Assembly (NCBI GenBank): GCA_963825585.1 | Contig: CAWGTX010000004.1 | Location: forward strand, 158,492 to 222,491 | DNA length: 64,000 bases | DNA from: JAOUGY01 sp963825585 | Lineage (GTDB): Bacteria; Actinomycetota; Acidimicrobiia; Spongiisociales; ZC4RG35 | Reading direction: 5' to 3' | Shown: piece after piece, positions 54,106-62,570 of the stretch | Position numbering within the stretch: the first letter of the stretch is position 1 | Layout: every line of letters starts with the position of its first letter | Notes under the pieces: generated by a model | Seen by the model: only the letters and a program-made list of their open reading frames with translations | What the model was told of the DNA's origin: nothing | Databases searched by the model: none | Program-made: the position numbers and the translations under genes

Positions 54106-54516
54106 TCACACATCCACGAGGAAGCGACACCGAACCGTGCCGTCCGCCACCTGCACCGCCAGACCCGAGATCGCCTTCGGTACCGCACCGGTTCCCACCA
54201 CCTGCGGCGACAGGCTGATGCTGGCGGTCTCTTCCCGAACCGAGATGCCGACAGGCGACAGGTCGCTCGTGTCGAGGAGAAAGATCACATCCTCGAGGAG
54301 CCCGGCCAGACGGTCGTCCTCCGTGGTGCCCGACAGTGGGACGATGACGGTGTCGACCGGGTCGGCGGATCGTTCGGTGTACAGCTCGATGAGTCCCGCC
54401 ACCGCCTCCTCACAGAAGGCGGCGAATCCGGGTCCCCACGCCTCCACGATCACGTCGGCGGTGTGCTCGATCATCTGGTGCCCCCTGGCGGCCGGTTGTG
54501 ATTCTGCGCGCTCCAT
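54106..54516 (-). CDS. Archease-family protein (RtcB cofactor)
   Basis: A 136-residue archease, which helps RtcB transfer GMP and reset between cycles. HTADVIVEAWGPGF (near 18) carries the conserved His-Thr-Ala-Asp, LLEDVIFLLDTSDL (near 72) is the central helix, and VPKAISGLAVQVADG followed by a carboxyl VDV end supplies the conserved Lys-Ala segment and terminal Asp metal ligand. The ATG at 54514-54516 has GGAGG a few bases upstream; a shorter start at 54474 would give MIEHTADV. The gene is convergent with rtcB with a 27-base gap, instead of being in an operon with it. Confidence 0.9.
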   Translation of the reverse strand: MERAESQPAARGHQMIEHTADVIVEAWGPGFAAFCEEAVAGLIELYTERSADPVDTVIVPLSGTTEDDRLAGLLEDVIFLLDTSDLSPVGISVREETASISLSPQVVGTGAVPKAISGLAVQVADGTVRCRFLVDV

Positions 54517-54803
54517 CGTCCCTCCGCCCGAGCGAGGCCAGAACCGATTCTGACGCGTGTTTCCGGGCCGATCAAGACGTGGGCGACTCCCGCAACCCGG
54601 CGACCGTGTGAGAAGGGGGTGCGCCCCGCCGCCCTGCCAGGAGGGGTTGTGGCGGGCGACGGGGGCGCATGCTCGTCGACACGTTCACACCCGTCGACGA
54701 CGGTGATCATATATCGTGCAAAGTGCCTTGTGTCCATTTCGAGCGTGAGGCGGTCGCGAAATCCCAGGCTTGTCGATCAGGGCGGATACCCTCAGTTCCA
54801 CTC

Positions 54804-55013
54804 ATGTTGACACTCGCCGATCGAGAGATCCTCGACTTCGAACGTGGATGGTTCCTCCACCCCGAACCCAAGGACCGGACCATCGGGGAGGTCCTGGGGC
54901 TCAGTCCGACCGAGTACTACGATCGGTTGCGTGACCTCATGTCGTTGCCCGAGGCGGTTGCCTACGACCCCTTGACGGTGCGGCGGCTTAGACGGATGGT
55001 TGGTGCGGCATGA
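54804..55013 (+). CDS. DUF3263 family small protein
   Basis: A 69-residue helical protein: LADREILDFERGWF opens it, then RTIGEVLGLSPTEYYDRLRDLM, a helix-turn-helix-like segment, and VRRLRRMVG. DUF3263 proteins are conserved in actinobacteria, and the mycobacterial one is next to a LytR_C protein as here. The function is unknown; the helical plan suggests DNA binding similar to a sigma-4 region. ATG at 54804 is the natural start, with TACCCT 11 bases upstream as a possible -10 box. Its stop overlaps the next gene (ATGA). Confidence 0.85.
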   Translation: MLTLADREILDFERGWFLHPEPKDRTIGEVLGLSPTEYYDRLRDLMSLPEAVAYDPLTVRRLRRMVGAA

Positions 55014-55558
55014 GTCGTGGCCGTCACGCCGCCCGAGCCAACTTCTCCCGCGATCTGGTGGTGATGGTCCTGGGCATCATCGTGGTGGGCGCTGTCGTCT
55101 TCGGGGCGTTGTGGTTCGGGTCGTCCATCCTGGGAGACGACGACCCGGGGGAGGACACCGCCGGTTCCACCGTGCCCTCCACCACCGTCGAGTCCGTTGC
55201 CACCTCCACCACCGTGGCGGCACCGTCGACCACCACGCCCCCGGCCGACACAACAACACCGACCATCACCCCTCGGGCTCCGTCCGAGATCGTGGTCCAG
55301 GTTCTCAACGCCGTCGGGACCACCGGACTCGCCGCCGACGTCACCGCCGAGCTGAGAGCGGCCGGATACGACACCGTGCCCGCCGACGACTACGAACCGA
55401 TCCTGGCCCAGTCCCAGATCCTGTTCCGTGACGGATACGGCCCCGAGGCCTTCGAGCTGGCAGCGCTGTTCCCGGATGCCCAGGTGGGCATGAGCCGTGA
55501 CATGCCAGAGGGCGTCGACCTCGTGGTGCTGCTCGGCGGCTCCTTCGAGGGCGGGTGA
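55010..55558 (+). CDS. LytR C-terminal-domain membrane protein
   Basis: A 182-residue single-pass protein. A short basic amino end is followed by a membrane helix (LVVMVLGIIVVGAVVFGALW, about 17-36), a Thr/Ser/Pro-rich wall-spanning linker (50-88) and a LytR_C domain (IVVQVLNAVGTTGLAADVTA to about 180). LytR_C domains lie outside the membrane and are found in LCP proteins that attach polymers to peptidoglycan; this one lacks the LCP catalytic part. The ATG overlaps the DUF3263 stop and its own stop overlaps the next GTG, so the three genes form one coupled unit. Confidence 0.87.
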   Translation: MSRGRHAARANFSRDLVVMVLGIIVVGAVVFGALWFGSSILGDDDPGEDTAGSTVPSTTVESVATSTTVAAPSTTTPPADTTTPTITPRAPSEIVVQVLNAVGTTGLAADVTAELRAAGYDTVPADDYEPILAQSQILFRDGYGPEAFELAALFPDAQVGMSRDMPEGVDLVVLLGGSFEGG

Positions 55559-56421
55559 CCGCTCCGGAGCCCGACCGGAGCCCGTGGCCATTCGTTGCAG
55601 CGGGCCTGGCGGCCATCCTGGCGATGGGGACCGCTTTGGGGGTGGGGGCCGGCATCTTCTCGCCCAGCGTGTGGATCGATCTCGTGGCGTTGTGGCCGAT
55701 CCCCGTGCTCGGGCTCGTCTCCGGGCTCGGAACCTGGCTGATCGGGTCTCGGCGGCGTCGGCATCTGGCGATCGTGGGGTTGTCGGTCTTCACGTGGCTG
55801 GCGCTGGGTCTGGCGCTTCACCTTTCGGCGGCGCCCTGGTTGCCGGTGGCGTCGGCGGATATCGCCGGGCCGGCGCTCGACGATCTCGAGACCGCCCGAC
55901 TCGCCATCGAGCTCGACACCGGGCGGTTCACCCTGGCTGCAGGGGCGGGCGCCGCCTACGAGGTTTCGCCGCTGCGGACCGGCGGCGGGGTGGCCGCCCC
56001 CCTCGGATACGAGCAGCTTCGCCTCAGCGACCTCTCGGTGGTGGTCGCTCCGCGCCCCGACCCCGGCGCCTACCGATTCGGCGGGTGGGCGATACTCTTG
56101 AACGGCTCCCTGACGTGGTCGCTCGACCTGTCCTCCCCCGAGCTCGAGGTGGACCTCACCGCCGTCCCGGTGTCGACGGCGGTCCTGGAGTCCCAGTCCG
56201 GGCGGGTGGTGTTGGGGCCGCCGATCGGGAGGCCCACGCTCACGCTCGGCGGCACCCACACCGTGGTGGTGCCACCTTCGGTTCCAGCCGCCGTCACGGG
56301 AGCGGCGTCCGTACCCGATGGGTGGTCGACCCAGGGTGGCTCGACGGTGGCGCCGGCGGGCTCGGATGGGTGGGTCATCGCCGTCGAGCCCGGGGCATCG
56401 GTCGCGATCGTCGACGGTTGA
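55555..56421 (+). CDS. Membrane protein with beta-rich external domain
   Basis: A 288-residue protein with three membrane helices in the first 90 residues (FVAAGLAAILAMGTALGVGA; LVALWPIPVLGLVSGLGTWL; LAIVGLSVFTWLALGLALHL) and an outer domain (105-285) made of repeated short beta strands, such as LTWSLDLSSPELEVDLTAVP and GRPTLTLGGTHTVVVP. That repeat pattern resembles the toastrack/LiaF-type beta-prism folds of envelope-stress proteins, which is only a fold-level impression. GTG at 55555 overlaps the LytR_C stop. A conserved function is not known. Confidence 0.62.
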   Translation: MTAPEPDRSPWPFVAAGLAAILAMGTALGVGAGIFSPSVWIDLVALWPIPVLGLVSGLGTWLIGSRRRRHLAIVGLSVFTWLALGLALHLSAAPWLPVASADIAGPALDDLETARLAIELDTGRFTLAAGAGAAYEVSPLRTGGGVAAPLGYEQLRLSDLSVVVAPRPDPGAYRFGGWAILLNGSLTWSLDLSSPELEVDLTAVPVSTAVLESQSGRVVLGPPIGRPTLTLGGTHTVVVPPSVPAAVTGAASVPDGWSTQGGSTVAPAGSDGWVIAVEPGASVAIVDG

Positions 56422-56451
56422 CGGTTCCCCGATCCAGGGTCATGCTCCGGG

Positions 56452-56457
56452 TACAAT
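56452..56457 (+). promoter_or_regulatory. Candidate leaderless promoter -10 for the AI-2E family gene
   Basis: TACAAT, in the context GGGTACAATC that is identical to the carD -10 region, ends six bases before the GTG start codon at 56464. Confidence 0.45.
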
Positions 56458-56463
56458 CCAACC

Positions 56464-57717
56464 GTGCCCGAACTCCCCGTCAACGATCGCCTCCGGCGGT
56501 CAGCCCTCGTCATCTGGGCCTCGATCGGCAGTCTGGTGCTGGTGGGTGTCCTCATGTGGCTGGCGTCGCAGGTCCGCATCATCTGGCTTCCATTGGTGTT
56601 CGCCGGCGGACTGGTGGTGCTGCTCGACCCCATCGTCCGCTCGCTGCACCGAATCGGGATCCCGCGAGTGCTCGGGGTCCTGTTTGGGTTCATGGTGGTG
56701 GCCGCCATCCTCGCCGCCACCGGATTCCTGGTGGTTCCTGCGGTGCGCGCCCAGGCCGCCGACTTCGGGACGGCCCTTCCCGGGCTGTACGACCAGTTGG
56801 TGGCAACGCTGCGCGATGCAGGTGAACGGTTGGGCATCGACCTGGGGCCGGTCTGGACATCGGAAACGATCCGCGACTGGATCGCCGACCCGGCCAACCA
56901 GACATCGCTCCAGGATCTCATCGGTGGCTTCGGCTCGGGTGCCGGTCGCCTGCTGCGCGGCATCACCGAAGTCGTCGCCGTCCTCGGTCTGGCACCGATC
57001 TTCGCCTTCTACATGCTGCTCGACCTGCCTCGCACCAAGAACCTGCTGCTCGACCTGACGCCTCACGGAGTTCGCGACGAAGTGGCCTACGTGACCCGGC
57101 AGATGGGCACGGCGCTGGGAGCGTTCGTGCGAGGCCAATTGCTGGTGGCGATATTCGTGGGAACCCTCTCGTCGATCGCTCTGCAGCTGTTCGATCTTCC
57201 GTTCTGGCTGATCATCGGTATCGCCACCGGGCTGTTGAACCTGATCCCGCTGGTGGGGCCGTTCTTCGGGGCGACACTGGCGGCGACGGTGGCGGTGGTG
57301 GAGGGTCGGCCGGGAGCGGCCGTGTTCGTCGTGGTGGTGTTCACGCTCATCCAGCAGATCGACAACCACGTGATCACGCCCATGGTTCAACGGGCACGTG
57401 TCCGGCTGTCGCCACTGGTGATCGTGTTGTCGTTGCTTGCGGGAGGCTCCCTGGCCGGGTTGCTCGGAGTCGTCGTCGCCGTACCGTCGGTCACGGTGTT
57501 GCGGATCGGGCTCGGCCACCTGTGGCGCACCCGGGTTCTCGGGGAGTCGTGGGCGGAGGCGTCCGAGAAGATGATCGAAACCACCGACACCCCGGACCGG
57601 CTGAAAGAGATTCAGGCGCGTCGACGCTCGGCCCAGACCCGGCTGTTCGACACCACCGAGCTCGAGCCCGTCGACGACGAGACCGTGACGGTTCCGCTCG
57701 ACGCCCCGGGGAGGTGA
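56464..57717 (+). CDS. AI-2E family transporter (TqsA/YdiK-like)
   Basis: A 417-residue membrane protein with about eight helices and the AI-2E family order: two amino helices, a large soluble loop (about 95-165), a PIFAFYMLLDLPR segment (near 180), and the conserved carboxyl core GIATGLLNLIPLVGPFFGAT, then QQIDNHVITPMVQ. Members export small molecules or serve as sodium/proton antiporters; autoinducer export is shown for few of them. GTG start sits six bases after a TACAAT box, so translation is probably leaderless. It ends two bases before the alaX-type gene. Confidence 0.93.
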   Translation: MPELPVNDRLRRSALVIWASIGSLVLVGVLMWLASQVRIIWLPLVFAGGLVVLLDPIVRSLHRIGIPRVLGVLFGFMVVAAILAATGFLVVPAVRAQAADFGTALPGLYDQLVATLRDAGERLGIDLGPVWTSETIRDWIADPANQTSLQDLIGGFGSGAGRLLRGITEVVAVLGLAPIFAFYMLLDLPRTKNLLLDLTPHGVRDEVAYVTRQMGTALGAFVRGQLLVAIFVGTLSSIALQLFDLPFWLIIGIATGLLNLIPLVGPFFGATLAATVAVVEGRPGAAVFVVVVFTLIQQIDNHVITPMVQRARVRLSPLVIVLSLLAGGSLAGLLGVVVAVPSVTVLRIGLGHLWRTRVLGESWAEASEKMIETTDTPDRLKEIQARRRSAQTRLFDTTELEPVDDETVTVPLDAPGR

Positions 57718-57719
57718 GC

Positions 57720-58442
57720 ATGGTGGATCAGACCGAGGAGCTGGCCGGGTCGGATTCCTATCAAGCCGTGAGCGAGGGACGTGTGATCGACGTCGTGGAT
57801 GGCGGTCTCGTGCTCGACAGGACCGTGTTCTACGCGCGCGGCGGCGGTCAGCCCGGCGACAGTGGTGTCATCCGATGGGACGGCGGCGAGGTGGCGGTCT
57901 CCGACACGCTCCGGCGGGAAGGCCGACTCATCCACGTCGTCGATGGCGACGACCTGCCCGCTCCGGGGTATTCGGTGGAAGCCATGATCGACTGGGATCG
58001 TCGCTACCGGCTGATGCGAACCCACACTGCCCTCCATGCCCTCTCTGGCGTCGTCTTTCGAGACTTCGGGGCCAAGGTGACGGGTGGGAACATGGAGCCT
58101 GGTGTCGCCCGGATGGACTTCGAGCTCGATGCGATCTCGGTCGTTTTCGGGCGCGAGGTGGAGGAGCGACTCAACGCCGAGCTCGCCAAGGGATATCCGA
58201 CGGAGGTGTTGTACCTGCCGCGGGCGGCCGCGCTCAGCGACCCCGACCTGATCCGTACCAAGGTGAACCTGATCCCTGAGTGGGTCGAGGAGATCCGCGT
58301 GATCGACATCGTCGGCCTCGACCGTCAGGCCGATGGCGGCACCCACGTTCGTTCGACACTCGAGGTCGGTCCGATCCGGGTGGTCAAGACCGAGTCGAAG
58401 GGCAAGGCCAACAAACGGATGCGGATCGAACTGGCGGAGTGA
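57720..58442 (+). CDS. AlaX-type alanyl-tRNA editing protein
   Basis: A 240-residue stand-alone homologue of the AlaRS editing domain that removes Ser or Gly wrongly attached to tRNA-Ala. VFYARGGGQPGDSG (near 37) is the AlaX-M/AlaRS glycine-rich strand, HTALH (near 100) is the first zinc pair, and DGGTHV (near 205) the second zinc element, with Asp where AlaRS has Cys. The length is that of AlaX-M. ATG at 57720 with GGAGG a few bases before it is chosen; the longer open frame upstream overlaps the AI-2E family gene. Confidence 0.9.
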   Translation: MVDQTEELAGSDSYQAVSEGRVIDVVDGGLVLDRTVFYARGGGQPGDSGVIRWDGGEVAVSDTLRREGRLIHVVDGDDLPAPGYSVEAMIDWDRRYRLMRTHTALHALSGVVFRDFGAKVTGGNMEPGVARMDFELDAISVVFGREVEERLNAELAKGYPTEVLYLPRAAALSDPDLIRTKVNLIPEWVEEIRVIDIVGLDRQADGGTHVRSTLEVGPIRVVKTESKGKANKRMRIELAE

Positions 58443-58521
58443 CGCCTCCGTGTGCATGGGCGGGCGGATTGCGCCCGTATGTGCACACAGAACCCCGGGT
58501 GGCTCGGGCCGCCGTGGCATC

Positions 58522-58989
58522 ATGTCGACCGAAACGGAGGCCCTCAGTTTCCAGGTTCCAGGGGTTCGCGTGGTACTGACATCTGCATCTGAAGTCTTGT
58601 GGGTTGCCCTGGTGGGCGCGTTCGCCCCGCATGTGCTCGCCTGCGTCGATCGGCTCGGCCTAGACGGATCCGACGGACTGGATGCGGCGATCGCCGATGG
58701 CGAACGCTGGCTCGCCGATGAGCTCGAGCGACTGTTGTCGATTCCGTACGCCTCGCAACATCGCGGTCCGCTCGAGGTCTTCCAGGAGGCAATGAGCTTT
58801 CCGACCGCTCATCTGCTCGAGCACGGATGCGAGCCGGTGAGCCGCGATCCGGTGGCGGTCGATGCCCTGCCAGGCGACGTCTTCGATCTCGCTCCCGCCT
58901 CGTCGGCCGTGCTGGGCGAGGACGTGTGGAAAGCGCACATCCAGTGGGGGGTAGAGAAAGCGGCCTACCTGCAGGGAAGGCTCGGCTGA
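58522..58989 (+). CDS. Hypothetical protein, helical, 155 aa
   Basis: A soluble protein of unrecognised family. It opens with a strand-rich segment (VPGVRVVLTSASEVLWVALVG) followed by helices; the distinctive segments are DGERWLADELERLLSIPYAS, PLEVFQEAMSFPTAHLLEHG and VWKAHIQWGVEKAAYLQGRL. The gene begins 79 bases after the alaX-type stop with no ribosome site, and ends one base before the next gene, whose product is also unassigned. The two are probably co-transcribed. Confidence 0.72.
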   Translation: MSTETEALSFQVPGVRVVLTSASEVLWVALVGAFAPHVLACVDRLGLDGSDGLDAAIADGERWLADELERLLSIPYASQHRGPLEVFQEAMSFPTAHLLEHGCEPVSRDPVAVDALPGDVFDLAPASSAVLGEDVWKAHIQWGVEKAAYLQGRLG

Positions 58990-58990
58990 G

Positions 58991-59635
58991 ATGGCCGTCA
59001 CCGGTTTCTGGTATCTCCGTCAGGCCGCCGATGAAGAAGTCGCCACCTTGCGCCATGGCATCGACTCGTTCGTCGAGCGTGTTGGTCGTGATGTGTCGAT
59101 CCAGGAGGTGATGGCAGCCTGGAAGGGTTGGCCTGCCCGTGTCCACGGTTTCGATCACAACCGGCAACTCGACCGGGTCAACCGGCTCTTCCTGGGTGCA
59201 TTCCTGGCGGCCACTCCCGGTGAGGACATGTTTTACGCCTGTTCCCGCGACGACCTCGATCACGTCACCTGGGACGTCGGACGCGAACTCCAGCCGCAGC
59301 ACTGTGAGGCTCTGTTCGCCCACACCGAGCGGTTCCCTCCGTTGTCGCTCCTCTTCTTGGGCCTGGGGCCGGAGCGGGCGTCGTGGCTTCCGGGCGCCCT
59401 CGGCAACTTCGCCCTCACTGCCGCCGAACTCGTCGAGTTGGGCGGTCGGATGCGCCATGCCCATGCGCTGGCACCAGCGGAACGGGCCGACGCCATCAAA
59501 CGGATGAACGTGTGGCTGGAGGTCGGCAGCGCCTACGGTTTCAACACCGGCCACATACTCGAGGCCATCCCGGCCGTCATCGGCCCTGCCATCACGGCGG
59601 GGATGGGGCTGGTGTCGGTGACCGTCTCCATGTGA
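58991..59635 (+). CDS. Hypothetical protein, 214 aa
   Basis: A cytoplasmic protein without a recognised domain. Blocks that look conserved are FLGAFLAATPGEDMFYACSR (about 77-96), QPQHCEALFAHTERFPPLSL and LEVGSAYGFNTGHILEAIPA near the end. It begins one base after the preceding gene, so translation is likely coupled. Its final 44 bases overlap the end of a convergent EamA gene, so one of the two carboxyl ends is constrained on both strands. Confidence 0.7.
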   Translation: MAVTGFWYLRQAADEEVATLRHGIDSFVERVGRDVSIQEVMAAWKGWPARVHGFDHNRQLDRVNRLFLGAFLAATPGEDMFYACSRDDLDHVTWDVGRELQPQHCEALFAHTERFPPLSLLFLGLGPERASWLPGALGNFALTAAELVELGGRMRHAHALAPAERADAIKRMNVWLEVGSAYGFNTGHILEAIPAVIGPAITAGMGLVSVTVSM

Positions 59636-60506
59636 CGGCGGCGATCCCGGCGAGCACGGCCACCACACCGACGAGTTGGGTGGCCCCGGGCCGCTCGTCG
59701 AAGATGAGGCGGCCCCACACCAGCGTGGCCGTCGGCTGCAACAGCACCGCGAACGATGTGACGGTCGCCGGCAGCCGGGGGAGGGCGTATCCGATCAGGA
59801 TCCACCCCAGCACCTGGGGGCCCAACGCCAACGCCGCCAACCAACCGTGGCTCGCCCACGTGATGGACGTATCGATCGTCCCGGTGCTGAACCCGTAGGC
59901 GGTAACGGTGATGGCGGCACCGATGGTGGCGTCGAGAAGCGGTCCGGATGCCGGCCCTGTTCTGCCCGCCCGTCGGAACGTCACCAGGAACGCCGTGTAG
60001 AAGACGGCGGCGGTGGCACCGAGCACCACCCCGAACACGGGCCGATCACCGAAGGTGTCGGTTCCTCCCAGACCGGTGATGGCAGCCAGTCCGGCCATCA
60101 CCAGCGGCGTGGCGAGCACCGCCCGACGAGCGGGTCGCTCCCCGAACAGTGCCCACGTGACGAGCGGCACCAATACCACTTGGCTGTTGACGATCAGGGT
60201 TCCGAGTCCGGCACCGATCTGGTCGATGGCTGCCGACCAGACCACCACGTCGGCGGCGAGGAACACCCCGGCGAGTCCGGCCAGGTGGCGCTGGTGCCAT
60301 GTCCGGTCGTCGGTGCCCCGTTGCAGCGTCCAGATACCGGCGAGGACGGGAACCGCGTATGTCATCCGGAAGAGGGCGCCCGTCACCGGGCCCACTTCGC
60401 TCAGGCGGTAGAGGATCGCCGAGAACGAGATGACGAGTGCGCCGCCGAGAGCGGCGACGACGGGTGCTCGGGGTGGCGGTCGGTGCTCAGTCGGCGGCGC
60501 CGACAT
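59592..60506 (-). CDS. EamA/DMT-family permease
   Basis: A 304-residue transporter with ten predicted helices in two EamA repeats. The first repeat runs from VVAALGGALVISFSAILYRL to ALFGERPARRAVLATPLVMAGL; the second from VFGVVLGATAAVFYTAFLVT to LIFDERPGATQLVGVVAVLAG. The F(G/D)E-R-P motif after helix 4 of each repeat is the family hallmark. It is intact, unlike the EamA gene at 40945-41770. It overlaps the WS/DGAT stop by 20 bases at its start and the convergent hypothetical gene by 44 bases at its end. Substrate unknown. Confidence 0.9.
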   Translation of the reverse strand: MSAPPTEHRPPPRAPVVAALGGALVISFSAILYRLSEVGPVTGALFRMTYAVPVLAGIWTLQRGTDDRTWHQRHLAGLAGVFLAADVVVWSAAIDQIGAGLGTLIVNSQVVLVPLVTWALFGERPARRAVLATPLVMAGLAAITGLGGTDTFGDRPVFGVVLGATAAVFYTAFLVTFRRAGRTGPASGPLLDATIGAAITVTAYGFSTGTIDTSITWASHGWLAALALGPQVLGWILIGYALPRLPATVTSFAVLLQPTATLVWGRLIFDERPGATQLVGVVAVLAGIAAVTWRRSPTPAPSPP

Positions 60507-61920
60507 CGGCTGCGGCGTTCTCGAGAGTTGCCATCGAGTGGTGGATCGACTTCAGGAAGGCGTCGCTGTCCGACAGGGCGTCGTAGTCGGCGTGGATGCC
60601 CCACAGCAGCCGACCGTCGTAGGAGAAGAGGGCGATGCCCATTCCGTGTTGCGCCCACAGCGGAACGATCGGGAAGTTGGCGATCATCTTCGCTTCCAAC
60701 AGGTACATGGGAAACTGCGGTCCCGGCACGTTGGTGACCGTCATGTTGAACGGCCGGATCGCCGAACCCACCACCCGGTTGGCCAGCGAGAGCAGAGGGA
60801 GCGGTGTGCCCCTGCTCAGGTCGACCAGGGTCGCCGCTCCCAGCGCCTGGTCGGTGGCTTTGAGGCGCTTGGTTTCGGCCTGGATCATCCGGAGGCGTCT
60901 CACCGGGTCCGGCTCGGAGATGGGGAGGCTCACCAGCCACATGGCCACCTGGTTGCCGAGGGTGCCACGTTGGGAGGCCTTGCGGACGCTGACCGGTGCC
61001 ATCACCCGGAACTCGACACCCACCGTGGAGAAGTCGCGTTCCACCTCGAGGAAGTGTCGCACCGCGCCGGCGACGATCGCCAGCACCACGTCGTTGACCG
61101 TGCCGCCGAGGGCGTTCTTGACCCGTTTCACGTGCTCGAGGTCGAACTCGGTCCAGTCGAATCGCCGGTTGGGTCCGATGTCGGGGTTGAGCGGCGTGCG
61201 GTCGGCCGCCCGCAGCCACCCCGACCGAAGCGAGTTGGCGGCGGCGGTCAGCTTGTGGGCGGTCTGTCCGAGCGCTTCCTTGCTCGAACTGAGGAGGTCA
61301 CCGGCAGAGGTGACGGTGTCGATGGTTTTGCGGGTGGTGCGGGCCAGCTCGGAGACGGCCAGCTGGGTGCCGTTGGGCGCCGTCCGGGGTTTCCAGACGG
61401 GGGCGTGTTCCACGTCGGAGGTGGGGATCACGTTGAGGAGGATGGTGGTGAGGTCGACCCCACTGATGCCGTCGATCATGCAGTGGTGGATCTTGGCGAT
61501 GATGGCGAATCGGTCGCCTTCGAGGCCTTCGGCCACCCACAGTTCCCACAGTGGTTTGGTCCGGTCGAGCTGCTGGCCGACGATCCGACCGGCGAGCCGT
61601 TTCAGCTGCTCGTCTGTCCCAGGCCGAGGGAGGCTGGTGTGACGGACGTGGTAGTCGAAGCTGAAGCTGTCGTCGTCGATCCACACCGGTGCCCGGTTGT
61701 AGGGGACGTAGGCGAGCCGCTGGCGGTAGCGGGGGATGTACTGGAGCTTGGACTCGATGTGGGCCTTGACCCGGTCGATGTCGATGCCACCGTCGGGTCG
61801 TTTCAACTCGCCGGCTTCGAAGATCGCCACCGCCGCCACATGCATGTGGGTGGTGCGCGACTCCAGCGCCAGGAATGAGGCGTCGAGATAGGAAAGCGGT
61901 TCGTAGAACGGTTCGGCCAT
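60487..61920 (-). CDS. Wax ester synthase/diacylglycerol acyltransferase (WS/DGAT)
   Basis: A 477-residue acyltransferase that makes wax esters or triacylglycerol from acyl-CoA, the common carbon store of actinobacteria. The opening PLSYLDASFLALES is typical. The catalytic HHxxxDG motif is IHHCMIDGISG (near 143), and the PLW.L motif is KPLWELWV (near 121). The carboxyl half has NDVVLAIVAGAVR and TVTNVPGPQFPMYL, the second conserved family block. The protein lies on the membrane or lipid droplet surface and has no signal. Together with the FakA-type system elsewhere in the window it points to active fatty-acid handling. It is transcribed ahead of the EamA gene. Confidence 0.95.
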   Translation of the reverse strand: MAEPFYEPLSYLDASFLALESRTTHMHVAAVAIFEAGELKRPDGGIDIDRVKAHIESKLQYIPRYRQRLAYVPYNRAPVWIDDDSFSFDYHVRHTSLPRPGTDEQLKRLAGRIVGQQLDRTKPLWELWVAEGLEGDRFAIIAKIHHCMIDGISGVDLTTILLNVIPTSDVEHAPVWKPRTAPNGTQLAVSELARTTRKTIDTVTSAGDLLSSSKEALGQTAHKLTAAANSLRSGWLRAADRTPLNPDIGPNRRFDWTEFDLEHVKRVKNALGGTVNDVVLAIVAGAVRHFLEVERDFSTVGVEFRVMAPVSVRKASQRGTLGNQVAMWLVSLPISEPDPVRRLRMIQAETKRLKATDQALGAATLVDLSRGTPLPLLSLANRVVGSAIRPFNMTVTNVPGPQFPMYLLEAKMIANFPIVPLWAQHGMGIALFSYDGRLLWGIHADYDALSDSDAFLKSIHHSMATLENAAADVGAAD

Positions 61921-61991
61921 GTGGGTGCGAGGTTAGGCCCAGTCGCAGCCTCATGCCGTGTCCGCGTGATGTGCATGGCCCCATCGGTCGG

Positions 61992-62064
61992 CGCCCTCGG
62001 CAGGATTCGAACCTGCGGCCTACTGCTTAGGAGGCAGTCGCTCTATCCCCTGAGCTACGAGGGC
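61992..62064 (-). tRNA. tRNA-Arg (anticodon CCT)
   Basis: Read on the minus strand: acceptor stem GCCCTCG pairs with CGAGGGC, AGCTCAGGGGATAGAGC forms the D-arm, the anticodon stem encloses CTCCTAA with anticodon CCT, and the T-arm is CAGGTTCGAATCCTG. CCA is not encoded. Confidence 0.95.
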
Positions 62065-62570
62065 AGTGGTTTTCCTTGCGGGACAAGGGGTTTGGGGTGG
62101 TGAACGGGCTTGTGTTCACCACCCGGGGAGGGTAGCAGCGGCACCGGTGACAGCCGTCGAGGTCGGCTTTCGGGGTGGGAGAGCGACTGCTTCGGGGATG
62201 CTCGAAGCAGTCGCTGTGTCCTCGATCGTGAGGGGCGCCGTGTTTGCGGCGTTTCGGCCCCGAGAACATCCCAGAACGAGGGTGAGAGACCGACTGCTTC
62301 GTGCAACAGCTTCGGGTCTGTCGGGGATGACGCCTGCTGGGGCGGGTTGGTCAACGATGCGAGCGGTCGACGGTCTCGGTTTTCGCCTCGGGCATCGGCT
62401 GCCTGTTCTGCGTGACCGCCGCCGGGTTGTCGCGTCGCCTGTGAGTGTCCCCGGTGCTCCGGATTCGCCGGCCCTGAACTGGTCGTGTGCGTGGGTAGTT
62501 GTGAGGTTGCTGTTGTCGGCCGTCGCGGTTGAGGTTGCGTCCACTGGCGGGGTGGTTCAATCTGTCTCAG
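62065..62570. other. Intergenic region without a supported gene, containing one hairpin
   Basis: A 500-base gap between tRNA-Arg and the lipoprotein pair. All open frames look like GC-rich shadows. It contains a 13-bp hairpin at 62182-62215. No ribosome site or promoter for a gene is convincing here. Confidence 0.5.
62182..62215. other. Perfect 13-bp hairpin of unknown role
   Basis: AGCGACTGCTTCG and its exact complement enclose GGGATGCT. It is not followed by a T-run, and no gene ends nearby on either strand. Related words (GACTGCTTCG) recur at about 62291-62300. Confidence 0.5.

Noticed and set aside
56418..56457. TTGACG as the -35 box of the AI-2E family gene promoter
   Set aside because: It is 28 bases from the TACAAT box, far beyond usual spacing; only the -10 box was kept.
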